The notes under the pieces: generated by a model
The model's input: only the letters and a program-made list of their open reading frames with translations
Told to the model about the DNA's origin: nothing
The model's database searches: none
Source of the DNA: Anaerococcus sp. Marseille-Q7828
GTDB taxonomy: Bacteria; Bacillota; Clostridia; Tissierellales; Peptoniphilaceae
Assembly (NCBI RefSeq): GCF_949769285.1
Contig: NZ_OX458331.1
Span: 1,550,001-1,614,000 of the forward strand
Reading direction: 5' to 3'
Length of the DNA: 64,000 nucleotides
Shown: piece after piece, positions 50,165-60,610 of the stretch
How positions within the stretch are numbered: position 1 is the stretch's first letter
Layout of the letters: every line of letters begins with the position of its first letter
Position numbers and translations under genes: made by a program

Positions 50165-50515
50165 TTAATTAAGGCAACTAGATTTTTAATTTTTATCTTT
50201 TTATAATCAGTGTTTTCTATATATATATCTTTTCCCATTTTAGATCATTTTCTAGAAACGATTTCTCTAGTCATATCTTTTGACGAAGCTATATTCTCTT
50301 GATTGAGACATATAGCCATAATTGTCAACCCGCTCTATATAGCAAAAATGCTCCTAGTCTATTGTATGAATCTTTTGAATACAAAATTTTTAAAAGTTTT
50401 TCGGTTTCATAAAGTTTTTTGCTTATTGATTTTATCAAGTTTAAAGAAAAATCATGGTCTTTGATTAAAATTTTCCTAAGAAGAGTCATTGCACTTGCCG
50501 TGTCTTTTATAAACA
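50165..50515 (-). pseudogene. second FNR-like copy, decayed
   Basis: KILIKDHDFSLNLIKSISKKLYETE and KDSYNRLGAFLLYRA parallel the intact FNR (NILVKDHDFSLKMIKSLS, IKDSYLRLAAFLAYRA). The N-terminal cluster domain is absent and the DNA-binding part is scattered over frames with stops. Together with the RIC copy it shows that an FNR-RIC block existed twice. Confidence 0.8.
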
Positions 50516-50741
50516 AAGGAATGATATAAAAGTCAATCAGTAAATGTAAATATAAGACCACGTTTTTTTAATTTTTCCATCATCGCAGTATCCTTTCAAC
50601 TAATAAGTACTCATCTTCTAAGCTTTCTTTCTAACCCATACTGCAGTCTTAAATTAAAAGTACAATCACTTAGCTTGTAAAGTAGTTCAGTCTGTTGTAG
50701 AATATAATTCTGATTAAGTTCAACAAACGGAGAATTGTAAA

Positions 50742-51482
50742 CTACAAAATCTTTGACATTAAATGTAACTTGCAATAATCATCTTCAAACACAATTGCTT
50801 CATCTTTATAATTATTCTTAAGAAAGAAGTCTATATTTCCATTTGGAAAAATACCAATTTCATCTGAAATTACAAGTACTTTTTTATACTTATTTTTTAA
50901 ATAATCTTCTAACGCCATTAATGGTGCAGACTTATAGTCATAATCTTTATTTGATAAATAAATACATGTTATAAATGCAGTTTCCTCACTTCTTGGGATG
51001 TCGTATGGTACCAGATTAGACGGAACAAACTCAACTCCACCTAATAATTGATTACCTGAAACATTAATGAATCCATAGACATCTTCATTCATTGAATTAT
51101 ACATTTTAATCTTGCTAGCACACCCCAAACAATTGATCCTAGATGTGCATTGAGATGCAATATTATAATTTTCTTCAGTAATTGGCTTAATTGTTTTAGC
51201 TACACGTTTAGTACCTAGCTCTGGAATATACGGCTTTTCTACTGGAATTATTCCTGAAACAACCTGCTCCATGAATTTCTTATTAATTGGTGCATAGTAT
51301 CTATTAACATCATTAATTACAGTTAAAAATGGAAAAAATATTTTTCTATTTTTACTAACCGATAGATCATTAGATATTTCATAAGTATTTATATTGACTT
51401 TACTTTTATATCTATGAATCAAATCTAATATTTCTGCACTAATCGGGCACATATTCCCCCAATAATAGAAATCTATTTTCAT
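50742..51482 (-). CDS. thioredoxin-fold plus GNAT-like two-domain protein
   Basis: 246 aa. Residues 1-80 begin IDFYYWGNMCPIS and look thioredoxin-like, with a single Cys. After CTSRINCLGC (about 112-121), the C-terminal half has GFINVSGNQLLGGVEFVPS, FITCIYLS, VLVISDEIG and FFLKNNY, the order of a GNAT acetyltransferase subgroup that acts with cysteine motifs. The acetyl-CoA loop is not typical. Activity unknown; monocistronic. Confidence 0.55.
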   Translation of the reverse strand: MKIDFYYWGNMCPISAEILDLIHRYKSKVNINTYEISNDLSVSKNRKIFFPFLTVINDVNRYYAPINKKFMEQVVSGIIPVEKPYIPELGTKRVAKTIKPITEENYNIASQCTSRINCLGCASKIKMYNSMNEDVYGFINVSGNQLLGGVEFVPSNLVPYDIPRSEETAFITCIYLSNKDYDYKSAPLMALEDYLKNKYKKVLVISDEIGIFPNGNIDFFLKNNYKDEAIVFEDDYCKLHLMSKIL

Positions 51483-51774
51483 TTGTAAACCTCACAAATT
51501 TCTGACTTTTACTCATCTAATAAATACAAATTTATAATCTAAAGTTTTTTGCAGTTAGTGCAAATTCTAACATTTAAGCATATCGTATTCCAAACCTAAC
51601 AAAATTATGAGAAACTAATGTAGGAATTTTTCGGATTTTGTATAAGTATCCTCTTTTTTCTTTGTAAAAATAATAAATTCTCTACTATTTAGTGCTAAGG
51701 TTTAAAGCATTGCTAATTCAAAAAATTCATACACTAATACTGCTGCCTTCTTCATTCGATTCTACCATATATAA

Positions 51775-52010
51775 CTATTCTGTTATTTCTGCTTTAAAAA
51801 CCATAATTACATCAGCATCTTAGCAGCAGAATTCAGCCGTTCCCTTCTCTTGTCCTGGTAGGCTTCCACCATATCTTAAAATATCAATATATGGAAAGGC
51901 GCAGTGCATAGCCATTGGCAAATTTTACCTCGATCTGTATCATAATCAAATACATCTCCAACTTTATAACCGCGGTGAAATCCCATATTTGGTCTTCTTC
52001 CACACTTCAT
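51775..52010 (-). pseudogene. TIGR04076 family remnant
   Basis: From ATG 52010 the frame reads MKCGRRPNMGFHRGYKVGDV and ends in a stop before the middle; after a one-base shift it continues RYGGSLPGQEKGTAEFCC, a stop, then DADVIMVFKAEIT. These match the conserved TIGR04076 blocks (GDvF, lrYGG.lP, CPD....F). The flanks 51,483-51,774 and 52,011-52,384 hold no gene; SCCGFMDRIDIRGSNK near 52,085-52,130 is another coding scrap. Confidence 0.65.
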
Positions 52011-52384
52011 CTATCTTATCTCCTCTTTCTTTAGTAGTTATTTGAAATAATGATTAACTTAGTTAGTCATTTATTACTTCCTCGAATATCTATTCTATCC
52101 ATAAAGCCACAGCAGCTACTTTCGTAAACTTATTTAAAAAACATCATTATGATCTTCTCTATAGATATTGTATGCAAAGATGCTTTTGATGTAGTTTGAA
52201 TTTAAATTTACTCTCAAAATATTTTTTCATAAGATATATTACTACTTGCTTTTATTATATTGATATTTACAATTATTTTCTATTTATCACTTACTTTGTA
52301 AAATTTGTATTCAATCTTTATTTTATTATCTAAATTTTTAGAAAATCACGGTATTTTTCCTAAACCGCCTATGATTAGCCCATA

Positions 52385-52477
52385 CATTAGTACAACCGTC
52401 TCTAGATGGCTTGAGTGGTCAGTATGGATAAAATTTTATATTTTAAGTAAGCGTAGTATGTGAGAATATATCCATAA
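52385..52477 (+). repeat. 93-bp RlmD-tail-like repeat, copy 1
   Basis: Same sequence as 54417-54509 and 55594-55686. The minus strand reads IHTDHSSHLETVVLM, like the HVETVVLM end of RlmD-type 23S rRNA methyltransferases. It includes the inverted pair TATGGATA...TATCCATA. Confidence 0.85.
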
Positions 52478-52578
52478 GTATATTTTTTATGTTTTATATT
52501 ATCCCTATATCTAAATTTACTTATAATATATAATTATCATTTGTATAAATGAAATACTATAAATATTGTAGACGAGAT

Positions 52579-52788
52579 TTATCGAAATTTATTTATTATT
52601 TTTTGTTTTGCTATTACATAGTCTTTTGAGTGTTCTTCAAATAGAACTTCTTTTTCTTGTTCAGTCTTTCTATTCGCATAATTTACCTCCAATATCACAG
52701 GCAAAAAAATAACACTTATTTTTAACATCCTACACAATTCTTCCTTCTCATATTTCTTTGGACAGATAAGAGAATTTTGAGAAAACAA
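52579..52788 (-). other. small open frame of doubtful coding value
   Basis: 69 codons, but the ATG at 52788 is inside the cadD terminator. Only the last 35 codons (RKTEQEKEVLFEEHSKD...) are protein-like; GGAGG near 52,690 precedes an ATG in a different frame. Probably a remnant; not recognised. Confidence 0.25.
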
Positions 52789-52822
52789 AAAAGACCTACT
52801 AAAGATTTCCTTTAATAGGTCT
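52784..52822 (-). terminator. terminator of cadD
   Basis: AGACCTACTAAAG (52792-52804) pairs with CTTTAATAGGTCT (52810-52822); minus-strand RNA ends in U6, about 20 bases after the stop at 52841. Confidence 0.9.
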
Positions 52823-52840
52823 GAAATATAAAAATAACTA

Positions 52841-53568
<728 letters not shown>

Positions 53569-53585
53569 CTTTTAATATTAGCTAA

Positions 53586-53614
53586 AGTATACTAAAATAG
53601 TCGGATTTTGTCAA
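53586..53614 (-). promoter_or_regulatory. promoter of cadD
   Basis: TTGACA (53609-53614), 17 bases, TATACT (53586-53591) on the minus strand. Confidence 0.8.
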
Positions 53615-53653
53615 CTATGATGATAGATATCTACGCAAACTATAGAGATTGAT

Positions 53654-54250
<597 letters not shown>

Positions 54251-54416
54251 ACACTCCCCCCTAAAACATCTATAGTGTCAACATACTCTGTTATAATCTA
54301 CACTCAAACTGCTCCCACAAGGTATTTTTTAAATGGAAAAATGGCTTTTAAGATCTTTTAAATCCTAAAAGCCACTTGTTTCAACATTCTAATGACTTCT
54401 TATTTTATTTTCTTGA

Positions 54417-54509
54417 CATCAATACTACCGTCTTCACATGGCTTGAGTGGTCAATATGGATAGTATTTAATATTTTAGGGAAACCTTGTATGTAGGAATA
54501 TATCCATAA
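54417..54509 (+). repeat. 93-bp RlmD-tail-like repeat, copy 2
   Basis: The minus strand ends IHIDHSSHVKTVVLMSRK and a stop near 54,405. Shares 93 positions with copies 1 and 3. Confidence 0.9.
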
Positions 54510-54521
54510 CGAATAAGTTAA

Positions 54522-54641
54522 GCTGTTCATTATAAGTCTAAACTTTCCTTGTTTAACAAATTTGGAACTTAATCTAAGTATATCATGAAGAATAAGGTCA
54601 TATAATTCAAATCTATTTAGAAATAATTCCGTATCGGACAT
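54522..54641 (-). pseudogene. N-terminal fragment of an unidentified protein
   Basis: About 38 codons (MSDTELFLNRFELYDLILHD...) run into the 93-bp repeat, where the original frame is replaced. It might be the start of a MarR-type regulator; the evidence is thin. The rest of 54,256-54,866 holds only the repeat. Confidence 0.3.
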
Positions 54642-54866
54642 ATTTTTAAATTAGCGTTTTAACATTCCCACTATCATCTTACTTTACCAGCAAAACTTCA
54701 ATTCCCTGTTTTCTTGTCGAACACACAACAATTTTAATATTTATTTAGACTAACCTGATGATATACATACATCAAGATGTGAGTTCTAACACTAATTGCA
54801 TGGTGAAAAATGCAAAAAATATATCCTAGGAGGTGTAAGTTAAAGTTCAATATTAACTAAATTTCG

Positions 54867-55550
54867 TCACCCTTTAAGTGACTTTAAATATTCTTTTTGT
54901 TTCGGTGTAATGCGCTTACTTTCACGCGCTTTCTGTATTGTCTTGTTGTGAGTCCATGTGTCTAGGCGCTGATCTTCAATGTATTTTATGGTCATATCCC
55001 ACTCTTTTGCCAAAGCAGTTGCAAAAAACCACGCAATCATCATCTGAACGTAATACTCTTCACTATTAACAGAAAGAGGTATTTCCAAATACTCAGGCTT
55101 AAAATCATCATCAAGAAAGTGAGACATTAACATCTCAAGACCAAAACGGCAAGTATATTCTTCTTCCGATTTGGACCATTCTTTAATTTTTTCCAAAAGT
55201 GCTTTTTTATTTTTTTTGAAAATCTTTGGAGACATAATATCGCAAACAGCCCAATTATCTACATAAGGCAGAAATTCATCGACTGCCTCAATACAGGTAT
55301 CATAGTCTTTTATTTCAGAAATTAGGAGTCCGTGAAGCATATTTTCATCATAATATTTATGGGGTAAATCTCTTAGAAATTTAGATGTTTCCGGCTCCCC
55401 TATAATTCTTTTAGCAAGCTTCCTAGCCTCCGGAACTCTAACCCCTATAAATAGGTCTCTCGGAATATTTGGTGTCAATTTCGCTTGAAAATCAGCGTAT
55501 GAAATATCCTGCAATGCCAATAATTCTTCTTTGATGTTCACTTCTTTCAC
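54867..55550 (-). CDS. AlkD-type DNA alkylation repair protein
   Basis: 227 aa, all-helical HEAT-like. IGVRVPEARKLAKRI, YVDNWAVCDIMS (about 95-106), CRFGLEMLM and VQMMIAWFFATALAKEW are the conserved AlkD blocks; the Trp and Asp residues that hold alkylated purines are present. The enzyme excises 3-methyl- and 7-methyl-purines. It sits alone between copies 2 and 3 of the 93-bp repeat, as a cargo gene would. Confidence 0.9.
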   Translation of the reverse strand: MKEVNIKEELLALQDISYADFQAKLTPNIPRDLFIGVRVPEARKLAKRIIGEPETSKFLRDLPHKYYDENMLHGLLISEIKDYDTCIEAVDEFLPYVDNWAVCDIMSPKIFKKNKKALLEKIKEWSKSEEEYTCRFGLEMLMSHFLDDDFKPEYLEIPLSVNSEEYYVQMMIAWFFATALAKEWDMTIKYIEDQRLDTWTHNKTIQKARESKRITPKQKEYLKSLKG

Positions 55551-55593
55551 TCTCCCTATAATTCTAATTTGTCGCTCTACTATGAATCTTTGT

Positions 55594-55686
55594 CATCAAT
55601 GCTACACTCTCCACATGGCTTGAGTGGTCAGTATGGATAAAATCTAATATTTTTCAAAAGCCTCGTATAGGTAAATATGTTAATAA
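55594..55686 (+). repeat. 93-bp RlmD-tail-like repeat, copy 3
   Basis: The minus strand reads IHTDHSSHVESVALMTKIH then stop. It lies between the AlkD gene and the broken ATPase. Confidence 0.9.
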
Positions 55687-55698
55687 ATGCTAATATTA

Positions 55699-56969
55699 TC
55701 AAGGTCTTAAAGCCGTAATAGGTATTACGTAAACATCATCATCTCTTTTATAAGCAAAAGGTGCTTTGGCACATAATACCACCATAAATGAGGGTTTGGA
55801 CATGTTTTTTGTATCTATTTTAGATGCTAAATCTTTTAAAGTTTCAGCACCTTCCTCAATTAACTTATCTCCACCAAGTTTAATTTCAACTAGACCATAA
55901 TCTCCATTTCTTAGATGAATCACTGCATCACATTCTAATCCGTTCCTGTCTCTATAGTCATAAACTGTTCCATCTAAATAGTCTGTATAAATTCTTAAAT
56001 CACGGATACATAAGTTTTCAAACAAAAATCCCATGCTATTTAAATCATCTAGTAAATCCTTAGGACCTACGCCTAATGATGCCGTTGCGATAGATAGGTC
56101 TGAAAAGTATCTGGTATCTGTTGTTCGCATGGATGTTTTCAACCTTAAATTTGGATTCCACGCAGTAGAATCTTCTATTACGAATATTTTTCTTAAGGCA
56201 TCAAGATAAGAATAAAGGGTTACCTGATCAAATGTATCTTATTGATTAGCTAACATATCCTACCTAATAGTTTCTAGCGAACTCTGTGTTCCTACATGTC
56301 TTGTATAGGATTTAAGTTATCTCTTAGCCTTTTCTTTATCTCTTTTTACCGAGTTCACTCTACTTATATCAGTTGAAACAACAGCATCAAAATAATCTAT
56401 AGCTTGGAATAGGGCTGATTTTTCATCTAAACCAATTGCTTTTGGCCATCCACCTCTACATATAAAAAAGCTATTTCTTCAAGACTGGTTTCATCAATCG
56501 CTGAGATGTTTTCTCCTTTAAATAAATCCCTGAGAGAAATCGATCCACTTGAATCCTTTGAATCATATAGACTCATAGGTCGCATTAGAAGTCTAGAAAT
56601 TCTACCCGAACCTGTATGCATAGAGTCATCAAATTCATTATGTACTGCTGAACCGGTTAATATAAATTGTCCAAATTCATCTCTATTATCACCCTCATAA
56701 CGCACAGCATTCCATAAATTAGGTACTATTTGCCACGCATCAATCAGTCTTGGCGTTTCTCCTTCAAGTAAAGTGCTAGGAGAAAGTTCTGCCATTTGCT
56801 GATACTGTCTAGTCATATCAGGTCGGTCTATAGATATAAAGCTTATTGCCTTTTGTTTTGCTGTTGTTGTCTTGCCACACCATTTAGGACCTTCAATTAA
56901 AACTGCTCCTTTTGCGACTAATCATTCTTCTAATAATTTATCTGCAATCCTATGTAAATACTTTTTCAT
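55699..56969 (-). pseudogene. DUF4143-type AAA ATPase, broken
   Basis: ATG 56969 begins MKKYLHRIADKLLEE, TGA at codon 16 (56922-56924), then the Walker A GPKWCGKTTT. The middle (LIDAWQIVPNLWNAVRYE, FILTGSAVHNEF) and C-terminal DUF4143 domain (GFLFENLCIRDLRIY, CDAVIHLRNGDYGLVEIK) survive, but the region 56,140-56,430 contains further stops and shifts. These ATPases resemble antitoxin- or stress-related AAA proteins; the role is unknown. Confidence 0.85.
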
Positions 56970-57036
56970 TATTTCTACCCATACTCAATATTTAAGTGGA
57001 TTTTATCATTTATTCAAGTGTTTATCCGTATTCTAT

Positions 57037-57217
57037 ATATAGTATTGCCTAAAGTGCTTCTTGAATATCTTGTGCACTTTGAGGCTGATATTCTTCAATT
57101 AACATTTTTGCTATCTTACTTCATTTTGTTTCTGGCCTTTTTCTTGGCATAAAAAATCCTCCTGATTAGTTTTTTTACCCTAATCAGGAGGTTTGTATAC
57201 ACAAAATTTTGCACGGT
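57037..57217 (-). mobile_element. IS256-like element end with transposase N-terminus
   Basis: ATG 57150 reads MPRKRPETK-stop-SKIAKMLIEEYQPQSAQDI, the N-terminus of IS256-type transposases. Just upstream CCTCCTGATTAG/CTAATCAGGAGG (57158-57169, 57180-57191) is a perfect 12-bp hairpin hiding the ribosome site. The outer end near 57217 (GACCGTGCAAAATTTTGTG) resembles the IS256 terminal repeat. The rest of the element is deleted. Confidence 0.8.
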
Positions 57218-57336
57218 CTCTAATATTATAAAGAAGCGAAAATATTTATAAGTTTCAATTATTTATTCAATTATGGATTTTTGATTAATGATAAGTTAAG
57301 ATAAAAATTTTTTTAAGTATATTATCACTAAACTAG

Positions 57337-58146
57337 CTAAAACAAACCTATGAATGTTCCTAATATTCCAAAAACAAATATACCAAGTATAATCCAAACT
57401 ACTTTAATATTCTTCTTTAATAGAAAATAAGCTAAAAATGTTAAGCCCAAAGGCAATATTCCTGGAAAAATGTCATCAAATATCTGTTGGATAATTATTT
57501 CGCCACCAGATGTATTAAATGTCAAAGGTATACTAAAGTCGACAAGCGAAAATGTCATAGCACCTATAGACATTAATCCTACTATAGAAGCGGCCAGAGA
57601 GAAGCTTTCTAAATAATTATTTTCATATGCTTTTTCAACAGCGTTTGCTCCCATGTTGTATCCTATTTTTAAGGATCCATACCTACCAACAAAATGAAGT
57701 ATAGTATATATTAAAAAATATAATATGGGTCCTAAAATATTACCTTGTGTCGCAAATGAAAGTCCAATACCTGCGGCAATAACTCTAAATGTTCCCCAAT
57801 AAAATGTATCACCTATACCTGCAATAGGTCCCATTAATGACACCTTAAGAGATGATATAGTTTCAGTATCAAAATCATCATTTTTGGAATTTTCTTCTTC
57901 TAGAGCCAAAGACATTCCCATTATAAAAGGTGCTACGTGTGGCGTTGTATTAAAGAACTCTGTATTTCTATAGAGTGACTCGTATAATTTTGTATCGTCT
58001 CCGTCATAAATTTTATTCAAAGCTGGTAGTATCGAATAACAATAACCCATTCCCTGCATATCTGTGTATGATTCTGAGCCTTGTAACGCAAATGATCTCC
58101 AAAATACCTTATTTAAATCTTCCCTAGATAAAATCTTATTATTCAT
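57337..58146 (-). CDS. PTS mannose-family IID component
   Basis: 269 aa. FWRSFALQGSESYTDMQGMGYCYSI (about 12-36) opens the IID family, followed by TTPHVAPFIMGMSLALEE, MGPIAGIGDTFYWGTFR and C-terminal membrane helices. It forms the membrane channel with IIC. Last gene of the operon; no clear terminator follows before the IS256 end. Confidence 0.93.
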   Translation of the reverse strand: MNNKILSREDLNKVFWRSFALQGSESYTDMQGMGYCYSILPALNKIYDGDDTKLYESLYRNTEFFNTTPHVAPFIMGMSLALEEENSKNDDFDTETISSLKVSLMGPIAGIGDTFYWGTFRVIAAGIGLSFATQGNILGPILYFLIYTILHFVGRYGSLKIGYNMGANAVEKAYENNYLESFSLAASIVGLMSIGAMTFSLVDFSIPLTFNTSGGEIIIQQIFDDIFPGILPLGLTFLAYFLLKKNIKVVWIILGIFVFGILGTFIGLF

Positions 58147-58157
58147 TTATATACACC

Positions 58158-58886
58158 TCAAATTTCTTTTTGTCTTTTAAATTGAATAATTAATAATGAC
58201 AACATTATCGCCAATACAGAAACACCTATTATAGGCATATCTAAATAAGCACTGAGAATGAAACCAATAAAATAAAATGGTGCTAATTTTTTATCCATCA
58301 TTACTTGTATAAGCATCGCTATACCTACAGCTGGTAATAATCCCGAAACTACAGAAAATCCATTCAATAGTGTCTCAGGCATAGAGCTAACAAAATGACT
58401 TGCAGTATCAGTTCCAAAATATAATACTAAAAAAACTAGAAGGAATGATGGTAATCTAACTATTAAGGGAAAGAAATGCCATTTTTTAAATTTTTTTATA
58501 TTTTTTTCTTCTAACGCTTTTCTACCTCGCGAAATAGTAAATGAGTTTATAGTAAACGCTAACATATTTAGTCCTTGAGCAAGTATAGCAAAAGGCATAG
58601 CTAAAGCAACAGCAACATCTGCTCCTGAGCCACTTTTTATAGCCAAAGCTGTTGCTATTGTTCCAGCAACACCAACGTCTGGTGGTAAAGCCGCACCAAT
58701 TGTTACTACTCCAATAAATAACGCCTCCAATGCCGCGCCTATTAAAATACCTTGTCTTAAATCTCCTAAAATAAGTCCTACCAAAGGTCCAACAATAATT
58801 GGTCTATTCATCATTGATGCACCAAAGTATCTTTCATCAATTGTTGTTAAATAACCTACTAGTGCTATTAATAAACTCTGTATCAT
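58158..58886 (-). CDS. PTS mannose-family IIC component
   Basis: 242 aa from the ATG at 58886 (GAGGAGG upstream); the longer frame to 58943 would overlap IIB. About seven membrane helices; LPPDVGVAGTIATALA and MNRPIIVGPLVGLILGDL are typical of the family. It carries the sugar-binding translocation path. Confidence 0.93.
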   Translation of the reverse strand: MIQSLLIALVGYLTTIDERYFGASMMNRPIIVGPLVGLILGDLRQGILIGAALEALFIGVVTIGAALPPDVGVAGTIATALAIKSGSGADVAVALAMPFAILAQGLNMLAFTINSFTISRGRKALEEKNIKKFKKWHFFPLIVRLPSFLLVFLVLYFGTDTASHFVSSMPETLLNGFSVVSGLLPAVGIAMLIQVMMDKKLAPFYFIGFILSAYLDMPIIGVSVLAIMLSLLIIQFKRQKEI

Positions 58887-58899
58887 CTCTGCCTCCTCA

Positions 58900-59355
58900 T
58901 TAGTATGTTGTTTTACTGCCATTTGGTGTTGCTTGTAAAACAATCTTAATATTTAAATCTTTAAATTCATTTAACATACTTTTTTCGTGATCAGATAAAA
59001 ACACTGAATCAGTAATTTTTGATCTACCTTCCTTATGACGTATGCCACCTATATTTAAATATGGAATTTCAGACTTCAAATTTGGCAGTATCTTAACAGC
59101 TTGTTCTATAGAACCAATAACGACCATAATATTTTTTGATTTATACTTATTATAAATATCAATAAATTCTGATGTCGAAACGATATCGAGATCAGTAGAA
59201 CTAGGTTTTGCCAAATTCAAAATCATTGATTTCATCTTATCATTTGCTGATTCATCATCCACAACTATAATTTGATTAACATCCATAAATTTGGTCCAAG
59301 CCATAGCAACTTGTCCATGAATTAATCTATCATCTATTCTAAATAACTTAATCAT
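58900..59355 (-). CDS. PTS mannose-family IIB component
   Basis: 151 aa. DDRLIHGQV (8-16) carries the phosphohistidine His13, and IIVVDDESAND is the conserved second strand. It receives phosphate from IIA and passes it to the incoming sugar. Overlaps IIA by 8 bases. Confidence 0.93.
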   Translation of the reverse strand: MIKLFRIDDRLIHGQVAMAWTKFMDVNQIIVVDDESANDKMKSMILNLAKPSSTDLDIVSTSEFIDIYNKYKSKNIMVVIGSIEQAVKILPNLKSEIPYLNIGGIRHKEGRSKITDSVFLSDHEKSMLNEFKDLNIKIVLQATPNGSKTTY

Positions 59356-59758
59356 TTATTCCTCCTAAAATATTATTACAATTCACTATAGCTCTCTTAG
59401 ATGATTCTATATAATTATTTATATTTGTATTATTCAGGAAATCGTTATCATTTACGTTCGAACAAATTTCTAGTACTAAATTCAAATTCATACCAGTGAT
59501 AACTTTAATCCTATCAGATAAATTATTTTTATAGACATAAGTCACCCAAGCAGTATTTACACTCCCTCCCAATAAATCAGTAATTACTATAGCACGTTCA
59601 GTATTTTGTAAAAGTTGGTTTATTTCAGATTCAATATCATATTTATCAGTTGTGTATGCAGTCATTACCCTAACGTTAGGTAATGGTCCAAGAATAAATT
59701 CTAAGCTTTCTTTCATGCCTTTAGCTAACGTCATATGACTTGCTAAAATTATTTCCAT
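59348..59758 (-). CDS. PTS mannose-family IIA component
   Basis: 136 aa. His8 in ILASHMTLAKG is the phosphorylation site. VITDLLGGSVNTAW (about 58-71) is the family core. First of the four transport genes, 46 bases after the regulator. Confidence 0.93.
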   Translation of the reverse strand: MEIILASHMTLAKGMKESLEFILGPLPNVRVMTAYTTDKYDIESEINQLLQNTERAIVITDLLGGSVNTAWVTYVYKNNLSDRIKVITGMNLNLVLEICSNVNDNDFLNNTNINNYIESSKRAIVNCNNILGGIND

Positions 59759-59804
59759 TTATTTTCTCCTAAATTCGAATATTTCACATTATGGCTTTAT
59801 TGGT

Positions 59805-60509
59805 TTAATTAGACACAACACTTTCAAATTTCGTTTTATATGCTGGATATTTAGATATCTCATACTCGAAAGGTTTGTGATTTTCATCAAATCCTATACT
59901 ATTAAATATAAAAATGGGTTCATTTTCCTTCAGCTCTAAATATAATTTTTCCAACTTTGAAGCTGTACTCACTTCAATAGATCTTTTAGCATATTCCATC
60001 TTCAAACCTTCTCTTTGTAAAACATCAAATAATGATTCAGTAGAAAAATCATGATTAATGATATCAGGATACAAGCTCAGTGGAACAAAACTCTTAGCTA
60101 TACAAATTGGTTCGTTATCTACGTATCTTATCCTTTCAAGAACAAATACTAAATCATCTTTAGTTAGTCCAAGTTTATTGCTAATATATTTATAAGGTTG
60201 TACAATTGATTGCCTTATTATTTTGGAAGATATATTTTTTCCTTGTTCCTTTGCATCTTGAAAAAAACCAATAAAAGAATCTAACTCATGATCAATATAT
60301 TTATTATTTTTATTTTTAATAACATATCCTATCCCACTTAACTTTGTAATGCAATCGTCATCCTCTAGCTCTGCTAAAGCCTTCCTTATAGTGGGTCTAC
60401 TTACAGAAAATTCACTAGCTAATTGTCTTTCTGATGGTAATATATCAGAATCTCCTACCTTTTTGATATACTTTTCGAATATTTCATCTTTAATTTTCTT
60501 ATATACCAT
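59805..60509 (-). CDS. GntR-family repressor with UTRA sensor domain
   Basis: 234 aa. The winged helix has LPSERQLASEFSVSRPTIRKALAELE (about 24-49). The UTRA domain (about 85-230) binds phosphorylated sugars or amines in this family. Two near-identical palindromes lie upstream of the SIS gene and of this gene. It probably senses the phosphorylated Amadori substrate (inference). Confidence 0.9.
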   Translation of the reverse strand: MVYKKIKDEIFEKYIKKVGDSDILPSERQLASEFSVSRPTIRKALAELEDDDCITKLSGIGYVIKNKNNKYIDHELDSFIGFFQDAKEQGKNISSKIIRQSIVQPYKYISNKLGLTKDDLVFVLERIRYVDNEPICIAKSFVPLSLYPDIINHDFSTESLFDVLQREGLKMEYAKRSIEVSTASKLEKLYLELKENEPIFIFNSIGFDENHKPFEYEISKYPAYKTKFESVVSN

Positions 60510-60587
60510 TAAATCAATTTATCTCCTCTTAACCGTATAAGAACAAATGTAACTGTAAAATATATCTAAAATATCAATTCAATATAT

Positions 60588-60598
60588 TACCACCAGTA
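60588..60598 (-). promoter_or_regulatory. second GntR operator upstream of the regulator gene
   Basis: TACTGGTGGTA (minus strand) differs by two bases from the palindrome at 61672-61682 and lies about 80 bases before the regulator start. Confidence 0.55.
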
Positions 60599-60610
60599 AA
60601 CTAATCTGTT

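Noticed and set aside
54405-54641. A 78-codon gene across the 93-bp repeat
   Set aside because: Its second half is the repeat itself, found at two other places without this N-terminus. It is a chance fusion of a fragment and the repeat.
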